A DNA stretch of 37,227 nt from NCBI RefSeq assembly GCF_000497445.1, contig NZ_CM002285.1, positions 1,211,887 to 1,249,113 of the forward strand, in the 5' to 3' direction. The position numbers and the translations under genes are program-made. The DNA comes from Streptomyces roseochromogenus subsp. oscitans DS 12.976 (GTDB lineage Bacteria; Actinomycetota; Actinomycetes; Streptomycetales; Streptomycetaceae). Under the pieces are notes generated by a model that was given only the letters and a program-made list of their open reading frames with translations, had not been told where the DNA came from and ran no database searches. This document shows, piece after piece, positions 1 to 8,599 of the stretch. Positions within the stretch are counted from its first letter, which is position 1. Every line of letters starts with the position of its first letter.

Positions 1-432
1 GACGACGGCGACGGCCGACGCGTCCTCGGGGCCGGCGACCCAGCACCTGAGCGGCGTACCGTCCCGCGCGGGCACCAGCACGGCCGGCCCGGGAAAGGCG
101 GCGAGCGCCGACCGTGCCGCCTGCTCCCGCTCGCCGTCGGCGACGGCGCCGGGTGCGCGCAGCGCCAGCCGCCGGCTGACCGCGAGTTCCACCGCGGTCA
201 GCCCGTCCGGCTCGCCCACCACCTCGACTTCGGGCACGCCGAGGGCGCGGGTCATCCGGTCGAGCAGCTCCTGGGCCGGCGGCAGGGCCCCGGCGGGGAG
301 CGGTTCGGCGGGCACCACCCGCATGCGGTCCGGTACGGCGCGGGTGATCGACGCGGTGTCCAGCAGGGCGTGGGCGAGCGCGACCGGCGAGCCGTCGCCG
401 GGCCTGCCGCCCGCCGCGGACGGCGTCGGCAT
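1..432 (-). CDS. Probable alpha/beta-hydrolase, N-terminal part (SyrC/CmaE-like position)
   Basis: Open frame running off the left edge; only about 144 N-terminal residues are visible. The ATG (430-432) overlaps the TGA of the halogenase gene as TGATG, so the two are translationally coupled. The first ~110 residues are Ala/Pro/Arg-rich with no motif I recognise. The last visible part, LVPARDGTPLRCWVAGP, looks like the first beta-strands of an alpha/beta hydrolase fold. The nucleophile elbow and the rest of the catalytic triad would lie outside the window. The position, third after an A-T didomain and a SyrB2-like halogenase, is that of SyrC, the alpha/beta-hydrolase aminoacyltransferase that moves 4-chlorothreonine between carrier proteins in syringomycin assembly; CmaE does the same job in coronamic acid. 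The function is inferred mostly from position. A releasing thioesterase is the main alternative. Confidence 0.5.
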   Translation of the reverse strand, partial: MPTPSAAGGRPGDGSPVALAHALLDTASITRAVPDRMRVVPAEPLPAGALPPAQELLDRMTRALGVPEVEVVGEPDGLTAVELAVSRRLALRAPGAVADGEREQAARSALAAFPGPAVLVPARDGTPLRCWVAGPEDASAVAVV

Positions 433-1385
433 CAGACCCCCGCCGGCGACTGGGTCACGAAGGGGTGGTCGCGGGTGGTGCGGGTGGCGATGCGGTTGTG
501 GCCGTACTTGTCGGCGCCACTGACCAGGACCGCGCCGTACCGGTCGAGGCTGACCCGGCCGCCGTACTCCTCGATCTCGTCGGTGCCGGGGTATATCTCC
601 ACGGACGTGGGCACATAGCGAGCCGCGAACCCCATCCGCATGTCCCGGGTGAGGCCCTGGTGCGGATGCGAGGCGTGCATCAGGGTGGACCAGAACATGA
701 TGAACTGCCCCGCCCGCATCTCCATCGAGACGGCCTGGGACTCGTCCGGCTTCCAGTCCGGGTCGATCTGCAGCTCACGGTAGTCGTAGCCGAAGAACCC
801 GCGGCGCACACCGTCCTTCTCCACGCTCGTGTTCTGGTCCGGCGCGTAGTGCATCCGCTTCGTCTCGTCGTAGAACATCGTGCGATGGGTGCCCGGGATG
901 AACTGCAGACAGCCCATCTCGGCGCTCGCCTCGGTGAACGCGCACCACACCGTGATCGTCCCGCCGAAGTCAGAGCCGCCCGGCCACTGGATCTGCGGGG
1001 TGCCCGACGCGTTGGCGAACGTGTCCGCCTGGTGCCAGTCGGTTCCCTCGTCGCCCGGGTGCTTCGGGAAGAACTCCGTGCGCCAGCACAGCACATCGGG
1101 GCCGAGCACCGAGGCGACGCGGTGCACGATCTCCGGCCGGGTGATGTGCTCGGCCAGGAAGGCGTGGTCGAGGTGACGGTCGTAGTTGGAGATGTTCGTC
1201 GCCGCCGACACCGCCGCGTCGTCGCTGTAGGCCGCCGCGCTGCGATCGAGCAGCTCCAGCCGGGTACGGCCCCAGCTCTTCTTGATCTCGTCCGGCTCGT
1301 ACAGCGTGAACGGACCCGCGTAGCCGTTGCGGTGGAAAGCGGCGAGGTCCTCGGGGCTCAGCGTGAAATCGGGCATGGTGCTCAT
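432..1385 (-). CDS. Non-haem Fe(II)/2-oxoglutarate halogenase, SyrB2-like (317 aa)
   Basis: Predicted to chlorinate an unactivated C-H of an amino acid held on a carrier protein, probably the methyl group of threonyl-S-T made by the upstream A-T protein. The decisive residues are visible. The first iron motif is H118-Q-A120, where hydroxylases have HxD, so the carboxylate ligand is missing and chloride can bind iron. The distal histidine is H237 and the 2-oxoglutarate-binding arginine is R256. All four are offset by exactly two from SyrB2 H116, A118, H235 and R254, and the length is close to SyrB2 (310 aa). The start is ATG at 1385 with GGAGG just upstream; a second in-frame ATG lies three codons in. 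The gene lies 48 bp after the A-T gene and overlaps the downstream hydrolase by one base, so all three form one operon. The family call is secure; the substrate is inferred from the neighbouring A domain. Confidence 0.93.
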   Translation of the reverse strand: MSTMPDFTLSPEDLAAFHRNGYAGPFTLYEPDEIKKSWGRTRLELLDRSAAAYSDDAAVSAATNISNYDRHLDHAFLAEHITRPEIVHRVASVLGPDVLCWRTEFFPKHPGDEGTDWHQADTFANASGTPQIQWPGGSDFGGTITVWCAFTEASAEMGCLQFIPGTHRTMFYDETKRMHYAPDQNTSVEKDGVRRGFFGYDYRELQIDPDWKPDESQAVSMEMRAGQFIMFWSTLMHASHPHQGLTRDMRMGFAARYVPTSVEIYPGTDEIEEYGGRVSLDRYGAVLVSGADKYGHNRIATRTTRDHPFVTQSPAGV

Positions 1386-1433
1386 GCGTCCCTCCGTGGT
1401 GGAAGTGGTGCGGCAGGCCGGTGCGCCCGCACC

Positions 1434-3245
1434 TCAGGCCGTCGGGGCCGTGCCGGACAGCGCCGCGTCGACATGGCGGGCCAGGGCCTCGACCGTCGCT
1501 CCCTCGATCAGCACCGTGATGTCCAGGTCCGTGCCGAACTCCTCATTGACCTGGCCGAACATACGCAGCAGGGAGAGCGAGGTGCCGCCGAGGTCGAAGA
1601 AGTCGGTGTCCCGGCCGACCTCGGGCAGTTCCAGGACGGACTGCCAGATCAGGGCGATCCGCCGCTCGCTGCCGCTGAGTTCGCAGGCTGTGTCCGGGGC
1701 GACGGCGACCGGGGCGAGCGCGGCCTCGGCGGTCGGCGCGGGCAGCCGGGCCCTGTCGACCTTGCCGTTGAGCGTGAGCGGCAGTTCGGTCAGGACGACG
1801 TATGCCGAAGGGCGCATGTGCGGCGGCAGGACGGCCGCGGCCCGCTCGCCGAGCCGGGGCGCGAGGGCGTCCGCGGGGGTGCCGGACGCTACGTAGGCGA
1901 CGATGCGCAGGTCCCCGGCGCCGTAGTCATGGGCGACCGCCACGGCCGCCGAAACCTCCGCGTGCTGCACGAGGACGGCCTCGATCTCGCCGGGCTCGAT
2001 CCGGTAGCCGCGGATCTTCATCTGGTCGTCGGCGCGGCCGAGATAGCCGTAGCCGCCGTCGGCCAGTGCGATCACGCGGTCGCCGGTGCGGTAGCAGCGC
2101 AGCAGCGTCCCGGCCGGGCCGGGGACTTCGACGAACCGCTCCTTGTTCAGTTCCGGGCGCCCCAGATAGCCGCGGGCCAGCCCCGGCCCGGACAGATACA
2201 GCTCGCCCGGGGAACCGTCGGCCACCGGCCGGCCGTGCTCGTCCAGCACATGGAAGCCGAGGTCCGGCAGCGGCACACCGATCGGACTGACACCTGGTGC
2301 GCTGATGTCGTCCGCGGTGACCGGTCGGTAGGAGGCATGCACGGTCGCCTCGGTGATGCCGTACATGTTGACCAGACGCGGCCGTTCGCCCCCATGGCGG
2401 TCGAACCAGCCACGCAGGGCGGCGGGTTCCAGCCGCTCCCCGCCGAGCACCACGACGCGCGGGGCGGTCAGCGGATGCCGGGCCGTCTCGTCGACGGCGG
2501 CCAGCCGGACGAACGCAGACGGTGTCTGGTTGAGAACCGTCACCCCCTGCTCCCGCAGCAGTTCATGGAAGGCCTCAGGGGACCGGGCGGACTCCTGCGA
2601 TACGACCACGAGCCGCCCGCCGAACAGCAACGCGCCCCAGACCTCCCATACGGAGAAGTCGAAGGCCACGGAGTGGAACAGCGACCAGACGTCGTGCTCG
2701 TCGAAGCCGTACCAGTCCCGGGTGACGTCGAACAGCCGGACCACGCTGCGGTGTTCCACCTCGACGCCCTTGGGCACGCCGGTTGATCCGGACGTGTAGA
2801 TCACATAGGCCAGATCGCCCGGGCCGGCCGTGGCGGGCGGCTCCGACGCGGCGGCCGACTCGTCGAGGACGACGAAACCGACGCCCAAGTCGCCCAGCGG
2901 CTCGGCGAGTTCGTGGGTGGTGACGAGGTGGGTGACGCCGCTGTCCTTGAGGGTCCAGGCGATCCGCTCCCGCGGATAGCCGGGGTCCAAGGGGACATAG
3001 GCGGCACCGGACTTGAGGATGCCGAGCAGTCCGGCCACCAGTCTGCTGGTGCGCGGGACGAGCAGGGCGACCAGGGAACCGGTCCCCACACCCGCCTTCC
3101 GCAGCCGCCGGTCGACCGCTGCCGCCCGGTGATCGAGTTCCTGATAGGTGAGTTCCCGGTCTTCGGCCGTCACCGCCACCCGGTCCGGGAACCGTGCGAC
3201 GACATCTTCGAACAGCTCGGTGAGTGTGCGTTCCCCTGATTCCAC
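1434..3245 (-). CDS. NRPS adenylation-thiolation didomain, predicted L-threonine (SyrB1-like)
   Basis: 603 aa. Activates an amino acid with ATP and loads it on its own carrier domain. The A domain covers about residues 1-505: TSGSTGVPKG (151-160), NMYGITEAT (293-301), YRTGDR (385-390), GRADDQMKIRGYRIEPGEIE (403-422) and NGKVDR (493-498). The T domain carries DFFDLGGTSL, with Ser556 as the phosphopantetheine site. Aligning by eye to GrsA, the specificity residues are D196 F197 W200 N239 V266 G268 M294 V302 H303 K495. This is one conservative change (V for I) from the threonine code DFWNIGMVHK. There is no condensation or thioesterase domain, as in SyrB1 and CytC1, which present threonine or aminobutyrate to halogenases. 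The start is GTG at 3245 with AGGA about 10 nt upstream. First gene of the halogenase operon. Confidence 0.93.
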   Translation of the reverse strand: MESGERTLTELFEDVVARFPDRVAVTAEDRELTYQELDHRAAAVDRRLRKAGVGTGSLVALLVPRTSRLVAGLLGILKSGAAYVPLDPGYPRERIAWTLKDSGVTHLVTTHELAEPLGDLGVGFVVLDESAAASEPPATAGPGDLAYVIYTSGSTGVPKGVEVEHRSVVRLFDVTRDWYGFDEHDVWSLFHSVAFDFSVWEVWGALLFGGRLVVVSQESARSPEAFHELLREQGVTVLNQTPSAFVRLAAVDETARHPLTAPRVVVLGGERLEPAALRGWFDRHGGERPRLVNMYGITEATVHASYRPVTADDISAPGVSPIGVPLPDLGFHVLDEHGRPVADGSPGELYLSGPGLARGYLGRPELNKERFVEVPGPAGTLLRCYRTGDRVIALADGGYGYLGRADDQMKIRGYRIEPGEIEAVLVQHAEVSAAVAVAHDYGAGDLRIVAYVASGTPADALAPRLGERAAAVLPPHMRPSAYVVLTELPLTLNGKVDRARLPAPTAEAALAPVAVAPDTACELSGSERRIALIWQSVLELPEVGRDTDFFDLGGTSLSLLRMFGQVNEEFGTDLDITVLIEGATVEALARHVDAALSGTAPTA

Positions 3246-3623
3246 TCTGATTCAATCCTGTTCGACGGACTGTATCCGGCCCCATGGGCCTGCGAAGTGC
3301 CGGTGCGAGCGCGCGCCACCATGTGGTGATCTCCAGAAAAGGCGCGCCTGAATACGTCTGCGCCTCATGGCTCGTTCAGCATACTACGCGGGCACATTCG
3401 GACCACGGTGCTTCCTCTTCCCTGAGCATGCCTCGGAGACACTCCCTCACGACGTAATGCACGCCACACGAGATTCGGGAACTCGGACAGGACCTGGGCA
3501 GACTCAGACCATCCCAACGAAAGAAAGGGGCAACTATCAAGCCACTGGCGGGAATTCGCCTGTTTTCGGAATGATCGGCGAGTCGGCGAATTGATTTCGG
3601 CCATTTCGATGTTCAACCGGAGA
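3246..3623. other. Intergenic region upstream of the A-T/halogenase operon
   Basis: 378 bp without a supportable gene and visibly less GC-rich than the flanks, especially 3500-3640. It must hold the promoter of the minus-strand A-T operon, but I could not settle on a clear -35/-10 pair. CACCATGTGGTG at 3317-3328 is a short imperfect dyad. The right end abuts the broken DHPS-like gene, so part of this stretch may be debris from the same rearrangement. Confidence 0.4.
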
Positions 3624-4091
3624 TCATTGTTTCCGGAAGTTCCTATTCAGAAAGACGGCCTGCGGGACGGGCAGGAGTGTGACGGCAGAGCAGTGGCATG
3701 GCCGGATCTTCAGAAGGGTGAGAGCCGTTTCCGAGTGCATGACCACGAGCCCGCAGCGTGCCGTCACGGCGAAGCGCTGCGTCTCGGGCAGGAACGAGTC
3801 CACCGAGGACGGGATGTGCTCGGCGGCCAGGCGGTCCAGCACGGGCGTCAGGCGGGCGCACTCCTGCTGCGTCGGGACGCGTGCGGAGTCCGGGTTGCTC
3901 CCGGCCGGGCCCAGCTCGACGATGTCGGCCCCCTGCGCCCGCAGTCGCAGCGCGTGCCGGACGGCCGCCTCGGCGTCCAGGTAGCGGCCGCCGTCGGAGA
4001 ACGAGTCCTCCGTGATGTTGACGATGCCGACGAGCAGCGGTCCACGGCGGTCGCTCACCGGCACGGGCTCACCGATGGCCAGAGGGGCCAT
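3624..4091 (-). pseudogene. Truncated Sul-type dihydropteroate synthase remnant
   Basis: The first ~105 residues read as the start of a dihydropteroate synthase of the Sul1 type. They contain LLVGIVNITEDSFSDGGRYL, then ADIVELGPAGSNPDS, then SSVDSFLPETQRFAV. Intact enzymes next have a stretch containing NDIQGF and then xxCxLVVMHS. Here QRFAVTA runs straight into RCGLVVMHS, so about 20 residues are missing, including pterin-site residues. After MHS the frame continues about 36 residues of unrelated sequence and stops at 3624. Real enzymes of this family are about 270-290 aa; this is 155. I chose ATG 4091, which has GGAG six bases upstream; TTG 4112 and ATG 4103 are alternatives. As it stands it cannot be an active DHPS. 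I read it as a decayed gene with an internal deletion and a lost 3' half, possibly a former sulfonamide-type resistance copy. Confidence 0.72.
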
Positions 4092-4329
4092 GAGATTCTC
4101 CATCCTCCACAAGCGGTTTCAGCCGTACCGACCTCGGCGGCGACGGACGCGCCTTACTGCAGTCTGCCGCCCCGCCGGTCAGCCGTCTTCGGATCCAGGG
4201 CCGGATGGCGGTCGCCGCCTCGGCCGGCGCGTCGTCGTTCAGCTGGTGGGCCGGGGCTCTACTGGCAGTCCAGCACATCCTGCTGGAGGTCAGAGTGCTG
4301 CCGTAGCCGGCTGCCGGTCCGCTGGGGGG

Positions 4330-4974
4330 CTAGCGCTGCTCGCTCCCGGCATGGCGGGGGCCGAAGCGGGCGGCGGGGCGTATGCGGGGGATGAGTGCCG
4401 GGACGTCGGCGCGGTAGGCGTCGTAGGCGGGGCCGAACTGCCCCGCCATCAGGCCGTCCTCGATCCGGACCCGCCACAGCAGCCAGGGCACGGCGACCGC
4501 CAGGAACGCGATCCAGACGCCGAAGCCGCGGGCCAGCATGGCGCCGACGACCAGGCCGAGCAGGCCGGAGTAGATGGGGTGGCGGACCAGCCGGTAGGGC
4601 CCGTCCGTCCGCAGCTCATGGTGTTCCTGGACCGTCGGGATGCCGGCCCACATCGTGCCCAGCACCCAGCGAGCCCACAGCAGCAGGGCGGTCGAGGCTA
4701 TCGCGAGCAGGACGCCCAGTACCGCCAGCTCGGGCTGCCAGTACTGCAGGTGACGCCAGAAGCCGCCGCTGCGCCCGATCAGGGTGTAGAAGACGGCGAC
4801 GCCCGCGGTCAGCATCAGCCGGCGCGGCAGCGTGCGCCGCAGTCCGCGCACCCAGCCGCGCATACCTCTGTGGCTCTTCACGCCGAAGTAGACAGCGCCT
4901 GCGATCCAGGCCGCGACGAAGACCACCATGCAGACGGCGGTGATCAGCACGAGTGCCGAGTGAAGAGTGCCCAT
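4330..4974 (-). CDS. Isoprenylcysteine carboxyl methyltransferase-family membrane protein
   Basis: 214 aa with four to five hydrophobic segments (about residues 7-32, 55-68, 83-107, 128-166). It carries the family signature near residue 130: ELRTDGPYRLVRHPIYSGLL, the RHPxYxG motif shared by ICMT and phospholipid N-methyltransferases that binds S-adenosylmethionine. Bacterial members are small integral-membrane methyltransferases whose substrates are mostly unknown. It is divergent from the methyltransferase-NUDIX gene at 5115, and the 140-bp gap holds a perfect dyad (5044-5063). The C-terminus is basic and soluble. The family call is good; no substrate can be given. Confidence 0.8.
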   Translation of the reverse strand: MGTLHSALVLITAVCMVVFVAAWIAGAVYFGVKSHRGMRGWVRGLRRTLPRRLMLTAGVAVFYTLIGRSGGFWRHLQYWQPELAVLGVLLAIASTALLLWARWVLGTMWAGIPTVQEHHELRTDGPYRLVRHPIYSGLLGLVVGAMLARGFGVWIAFLAVAVPWLLWRVRIEDGLMAGQFGPAYDAYRADVPALIPRIRPAARFGPRHAGSEQR

Positions 4975-5043
4975 GCCTCCATGCTGCGCCGCGAGGACAG
5001 TGGATCACCACCACCCACGGGTCGATGGAGAGAGCCCCTGCTG

Positions 5044-5063
5044 TCTCCATCCACGGATGGAGA
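5044..5063. promoter_or_regulatory. Operator-like inverted repeat between divergent genes
   Basis: TCTCCATCCACGGATGGAGA is a dyad with 9-bp arms and a 2-bp centre. It lies between the ICMT-like gene (start 4974) and the methyltransferase-NUDIX gene (start 5115). A related half-site, GATGGAGA, occurs at about 5022-5030. The size and placement suit a repressor site serving one or both genes; no regulator is encoded next to it. Confidence 0.5.
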
Positions 5064-5114
5064 ACCCAGGATTCAACTCCGTCGTCCATGGAAACGACCA
5101 GCCGAGGAGGCCCG

Positions 5115-6164
5115 GTGACAGAAGCAGAACCTGAGGCGTGGGACGCGCACTACGCGGGCGGCGGGCGGTTCCGCCCGCTGGGGGATACCGAGCGCCGGCT
5201 GCTGGCGCAACACGTCCCGGCGCCCGCGAGCGGGCTCGCTCTGGACATCGGCTGCGGGCTCGGCGAACTCGCCCGGTATCTGGCCAGGTCCGGCTGTCGG
5301 GTGGACGCAGTCGACTGGTCCGCCGCCGCGCTCACGGAGGCCGGGCGCGCCGGCGTGACCGGCGTGACGTACCGCCGCCTGGACATCGAGCGGGACGATC
5401 TCGATCAACTCCCCCACCCCTCCTACGACTTGATCACGATGCGCCTCGGCTGGGCCTTCGTTCGCGACCGCACCCGGGTGCTGAACCGGCTGCGTGAGCG
5501 GCTGCGTCCCGGCGGGGCGCTGTGCGTGATCACGCCGACGGCCGACGCCGTACCGGAGGACCGGCGCGGTATCGCGCTGGACGAGGAAGAGATCGCCATG
5601 CTCGGCGCGGGCTGGGAAACGTTCGAGCGGTACGACGCCGACGGTCTGGCGCTGCTCGTCCTGCGCGACCCCTGCCCCTCCCCCGCTCTCCTCGCGTACG
5701 CCGGCAAGGGTCGCCCCTCCCCGCACGCCCTCACCGGCGCCGGTGTCGTCGTCACGGATGCGGCGGGGCGGGTGCTGCTGGGCTGGTCGGTGCGGGGCGT
5801 CTGGGAGTTGCCCGGCGGCAAGAACGACGCGGAGGAGGACTTCGCCGCGGCGGCGGTACGTGAGCTTCAGGAAGAGACGTCCCTCAAGGCCGACCCGGCC
5901 GCGGCACAGGTGCGGGCGATCCTGATGGACTGCGTGCACGGCATCCCCCGGGTGACGGCCGCCGTCCGGGTCACCGCATTCACCGGTGAACCGGTCGTCA
6001 CGGAACCGCAGTTGATCCGCCGTTGGGAGTGGCACGAGGTCGACGATCTGCCACTGCTCGGGCGGCCGTTGTTCACGCCGAGCGCGCACGTGCTGGACAC
6101 GGTGTGGCCGGGGCTGCTGCCGGGGCTGCCGCCCGTGCATCGGTACCGGGTGGTGGAGGGCTGA
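5115..6164 (+). CDS. Bifunctional SAM-dependent methyltransferase / NUDIX hydrolase fusion
   Basis: 349 aa from GTG 5115, chosen because GAGGAGG (5104-5110) sits four bases upstream. Residues ~1-190 are a class I methyltransferase: motif I is LDIGCGLGELARYL, followed by an acidic VDAVDWS strand. Residues ~205-345 are a NUDIX domain. Its Nudix box, GKNDAEEDFAAAAVRELQEE, fits GX5EX7REUXEE, with Ser in place of the final Gly. Such fusions are widespread in Streptomyces, but I know of no defined physiological substrate. The NUDIX half would hydrolyse a nucleoside-diphosphate-linked compound. The gene converges on the GH65 gene with only 6 bp between stop codons and no obvious terminator. Confidence 0.85.
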   Translation: MTEAEPEAWDAHYAGGGRFRPLGDTERRLLAQHVPAPASGLALDIGCGLGELARYLARSGCRVDAVDWSAAALTEAGRAGVTGVTYRRLDIERDDLDQLPHPSYDLITMRLGWAFVRDRTRVLNRLRERLRPGGALCVITPTADAVPEDRRGIALDEEEIAMLGAGWETFERYDADGLALLVLRDPCPSPALLAYAGKGRPSPHALTGAGVVVTDAAGRVLLGWSVRGVWELPGGKNDAEEDFAAAAVRELQEETSLKADPAAAQVRAILMDCVHGIPRVTAAVRVTAFTGEPVVTEPQLIRRWEWHEVDDLPLLGRPLFTPSAHVLDTVWPGLLPGLPPVHRYRVVEG

Positions 6165-6170
6165 GCGGGC

Positions 6171-8570
6171 TCACTCGGTCACCGCCAGGCGGGCTGTTTC
6201 GCCTGGGCCCACCGGGACCACACGGTCGCGCAGGCAGACGTCGATGAGGCCGCGGTCGGAGGAGGGTACGGCGATTTCCAGGAGGCTGCTGCGCAGCCGT
6301 AGGTGGACGCCCCAGTGGCCGTGGTAGCGGATGGAGAAGCCGTAGGAGGAGAGTTCGGGGAGGGGGACGGGGTCGAGGCAGAGGGCGCCGCCTCGGGTCT
6401 CCAGGCCGGTCAGTCCGCGCTGGACGAGGTCCAGGCTGCCGGCCATCGCACCGAGGTGGATGCCCTCTCCGGTGGTGCCGCCCTGGAGGTCGGCGATGTC
6501 GCCGCTCAGCGCCTCCTGGACGAAGGCCCAGGCGTCGGCGCGGCGGGCGCGGGCCAGGACCCAGCCGTGGACCAGGCCGCTGAGGGTGGAACCGTGGCTG
6601 GTGCGGTGCAGGTAGTGGTCGACGGTCGCGCTCCAGGTCCGCTCGTCGAGGCGATAGCCCAGCCGGTGGAAGAGGGAACGGAGTTCGGATGCCGAGAAGA
6701 GGTAGCCGAGCATCAGGACGTCGGCCTGTTTGGAGGCCTTGTACCGGTTGACGGTGTCGCCCTCCGCCTCCAGGATCCGGTCCAGGCGCCGGATGTCGTC
6801 GTACCGCATGCGGTAGCCGTGCCAGTCCAGTTCGGCGAGATCGCCGTAGCCCTCGAACTGGCTGATCACCCCGTCGTGGAAGGGCACATGGAGGGTGCGG
6901 GAGACGGCCTCCCAGCGGGCGGGCTCGTCCTCCTCCAGTCCGGCGCTCTCGATGAGTTCCTGGCGGCGCGGCTCGGGCAGGGCGCTGAGCAGTTCCAGGG
7001 TGCGGGTGAGCACCCAGGCGGCGGTGACATTGGTGTACGCGTTGTCGTCCAGGCCCGGTGCCTCGGCGCCGGGGTAGGCGTCGTGGTACTCGTCGGGGCC
7101 GACCACGCCCCGGATGCGGTGGCGGCCGAGGTGGGCGTCGTAGTGGGCCGAGTCCGCCCAGAAGCGGGCGATGTGCAGCATCATCTCGGCGCCCTCGCCG
7201 TGCAGGAAGTCGGTGTCGCCGGTCGCCTCGCAGTACTGCCAGATGTTGTAGGCCACCGCCGAGCCGACGTGGTGCTGGAGCCGGGTGTGGTCCGGCAGCC
7301 AGCGGCCGGAGCGGGGGTTGAGATGGAGCTGCTGGGTCTCCTCGCGGCCGTCGCTGCCGCTCTGCCACGGGTAGAGCGCCCCGCGCCGGCCGAGTTCGCG
7401 GGCCGCCTGGCAGGCGGCGTCCAGGCGGCGGTGGCGGTAGTGGAGCAGGGCGCGCGAGACCTCGGGGAGGTGCAGGTTGAGGTAGGGCAGGACGAAGAGT
7501 TCGTCCCAGAAGACATGGCCGCGGTAAGCCTCGCCGTGCAGCCCGCGCGCGGGGACGCCCACGTCGAGGTCGGCCGTGTGCGGCGAGAGGGTCTGCAGCA
7601 CATGGAACAGGTGCAGGCGCAGGATGCTGCCCTCCTCGCCGGGGACCTCCAGCGCGGTGCGCCGCCACAGCTGCTCCCACGCCGTGGCATGGGCCTCCCG
7701 CAGCGCGTCGAAGTCGGGGGCGGCGGCGACGTGGTCGAGGGCCGCGTCCAGCGGGTCACCGATGGCGGGGTCGTGCGAGGTGTACAGCGCGACGGTCTTG
7801 TCGACGGTGACGGTTCGGCCGGGCGCCGGACGCACTCTGATGTGCTGGACAGCCCGCTCCGGCTCATACACCGCGGTCACCGGCGCGTCGGCCGTCAGCC
7901 GGGCGGCGAGGCCGCATTCGATGCGGGAGGTACGGGTGTGGCAGCGCAGCCAGACCGTGCCGGGTGCGGCGGTGGTGCCGGTCTGTACCTGGGTGAGGTG
8001 CCGGCCGTCCAGGTCCCGGTAGCGGTCCACGCCGGCGTTGGTGACCCGTCCGTCGAGCGCGGCCTCGACCTCCAGCTCGACGTCGTCGCCCTCGACGGTG
8101 AACTCCGTGCGCAGCGCGGCGAGATGGGGGTCAGCCATGTGGACGAGGCGCAGCTGGCGCACGTGCAGGGTACCGCCGTCGGGCAGGCCGTAGCCGGTAC
8201 GGCGCTCCAGCAGGCCGGGGTCGAGGTGGAGGACCTGATGGTGCTCGGTGACGGGGGCGGTGTCCGGGGTGAGCCAGGCGCCGCCCGCGATGCGGAAGCG
8301 CAGCGGCAGCCAGTTGGGCAGGTTGACCATGTCCTCGTTCTCGACCCGGCGTCCGGCGACCTCGGAGGTGAGCCGGTCGTAGCAGCCTGCCACATAGGTG
8401 CCCGGGTAGTGGATGTCGTCCGCGGTGCACTCGGGCAGCGCCCCACGCGTGGCGAAGTAGCCGTTGCCCAGGGTGCACAGCGACTCCCGCAGGCGCTCCT
8501 CCTCGGGCCGGTAGCCGTCGTACTCCCAGGTCGGCCCCATGCTGGTCGGCCCCATACCGGTCGGCCCCAT
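6171..8570 (-). CDS. Glycoside hydrolase family 65 phosphorylase (kojibiose/maltose/trehalose phosphorylase-like)
   Basis: About 799 aa. GH65 enzymes phosphorolyse alpha-linked disaccharides to beta-glucose-1-phosphate; the hydrolase members are a minority. Landmarks are an N-terminal beta-sandwich domain (LCTLGNGYFATRG), the helical toroid with VFWDELFVLPYLNLHLPE, and VVGPDEYHDAYPG, whose Glu is the expected general acid, then DNAYTNVTAAW. The phosphate-site segment lies in the HGSTLSGLVHGWVLARA region. No signal peptide is seen, so it is cytoplasmic. The disaccharide cannot be read from sequence. The start is uncertain: ATGs at 8570, 8555 and 8540 all lie inside a 15-bp tandem repeat, and a GTG frame extends to 8702. 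I took 8570. The beta-phosphoglucomutase gene that often accompanies this family is absent. Confidence 0.85.
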   Translation of the reverse strand: MGPTGMGPTSMGPTWEYDGYRPEEERLRESLCTLGNGYFATRGALPECTADDIHYPGTYVAGCYDRLTSEVAGRRVENEDMVNLPNWLPLRFRIAGGAWLTPDTAPVTEHHQVLHLDPGLLERRTGYGLPDGGTLHVRQLRLVHMADPHLAALRTEFTVEGDDVELEVEAALDGRVTNAGVDRYRDLDGRHLTQVQTGTTAAPGTVWLRCHTRTSRIECGLAARLTADAPVTAVYEPERAVQHIRVRPAPGRTVTVDKTVALYTSHDPAIGDPLDAALDHVAAAPDFDALREAHATAWEQLWRRTALEVPGEEGSILRLHLFHVLQTLSPHTADLDVGVPARGLHGEAYRGHVFWDELFVLPYLNLHLPEVSRALLHYRHRRLDAACQAARELGRRGALYPWQSGSDGREETQQLHLNPRSGRWLPDHTRLQHHVGSAVAYNIWQYCEATGDTDFLHGEGAEMMLHIARFWADSAHYDAHLGRHRIRGVVGPDEYHDAYPGAEAPGLDDNAYTNVTAAWVLTRTLELLSALPEPRRQELIESAGLEEDEPARWEAVSRTLHVPFHDGVISQFEGYGDLAELDWHGYRMRYDDIRRLDRILEAEGDTVNRYKASKQADVLMLGYLFSASELRSLFHRLGYRLDERTWSATVDHYLHRTSHGSTLSGLVHGWVLARARRADAWAFVQEALSGDIADLQGGTTGEGIHLGAMAGSLDLVQRGLTGLETRGGALCLDPVPLPELSSYGFSIRYHGHWGVHLRLRSSLLEIAVPSSDRGLIDVCLRDRVVPVGPGETARLAVTE

Positions 8571-8599
8571 ACCGGTCACCCCCACGCCGGTCACCCCCC
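8529..8599. repeat. 15-bp tandem repeat spanning the GH65 start region
   Basis: Units of 15 bp: GGTCGGCCCCATGCT at 8529, GGTCGGCCCCATACC at 8544 and again at 8559, GGTCACCCCCACGCC at 8574, and a partial GGTCACCCCCC at 8589. On the minus strand each unit encodes five residues in frame, such as GMGPT or GVGVT. The first three each supply a possible ATG, so copy-number change would add or remove start codons without shifting frame. Confidence 0.85.

Noticed and set aside
432..1385. Phytanoyl-CoA-dioxygenase-type hydroxylase
   Set aside because: The iron carboxylate position is Ala120, not Asp, and the other active-site residues align with SyrB2, so halogenase is the better call.
465..2786. Long open frame on the plus strand opposite the halogenase and A-T genes
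   Set aside because: Arg/Val/Gly-rich product with no motif. It is a GC-bias shadow of genes supported by catalytic motifs and overlapping start/stop signals.
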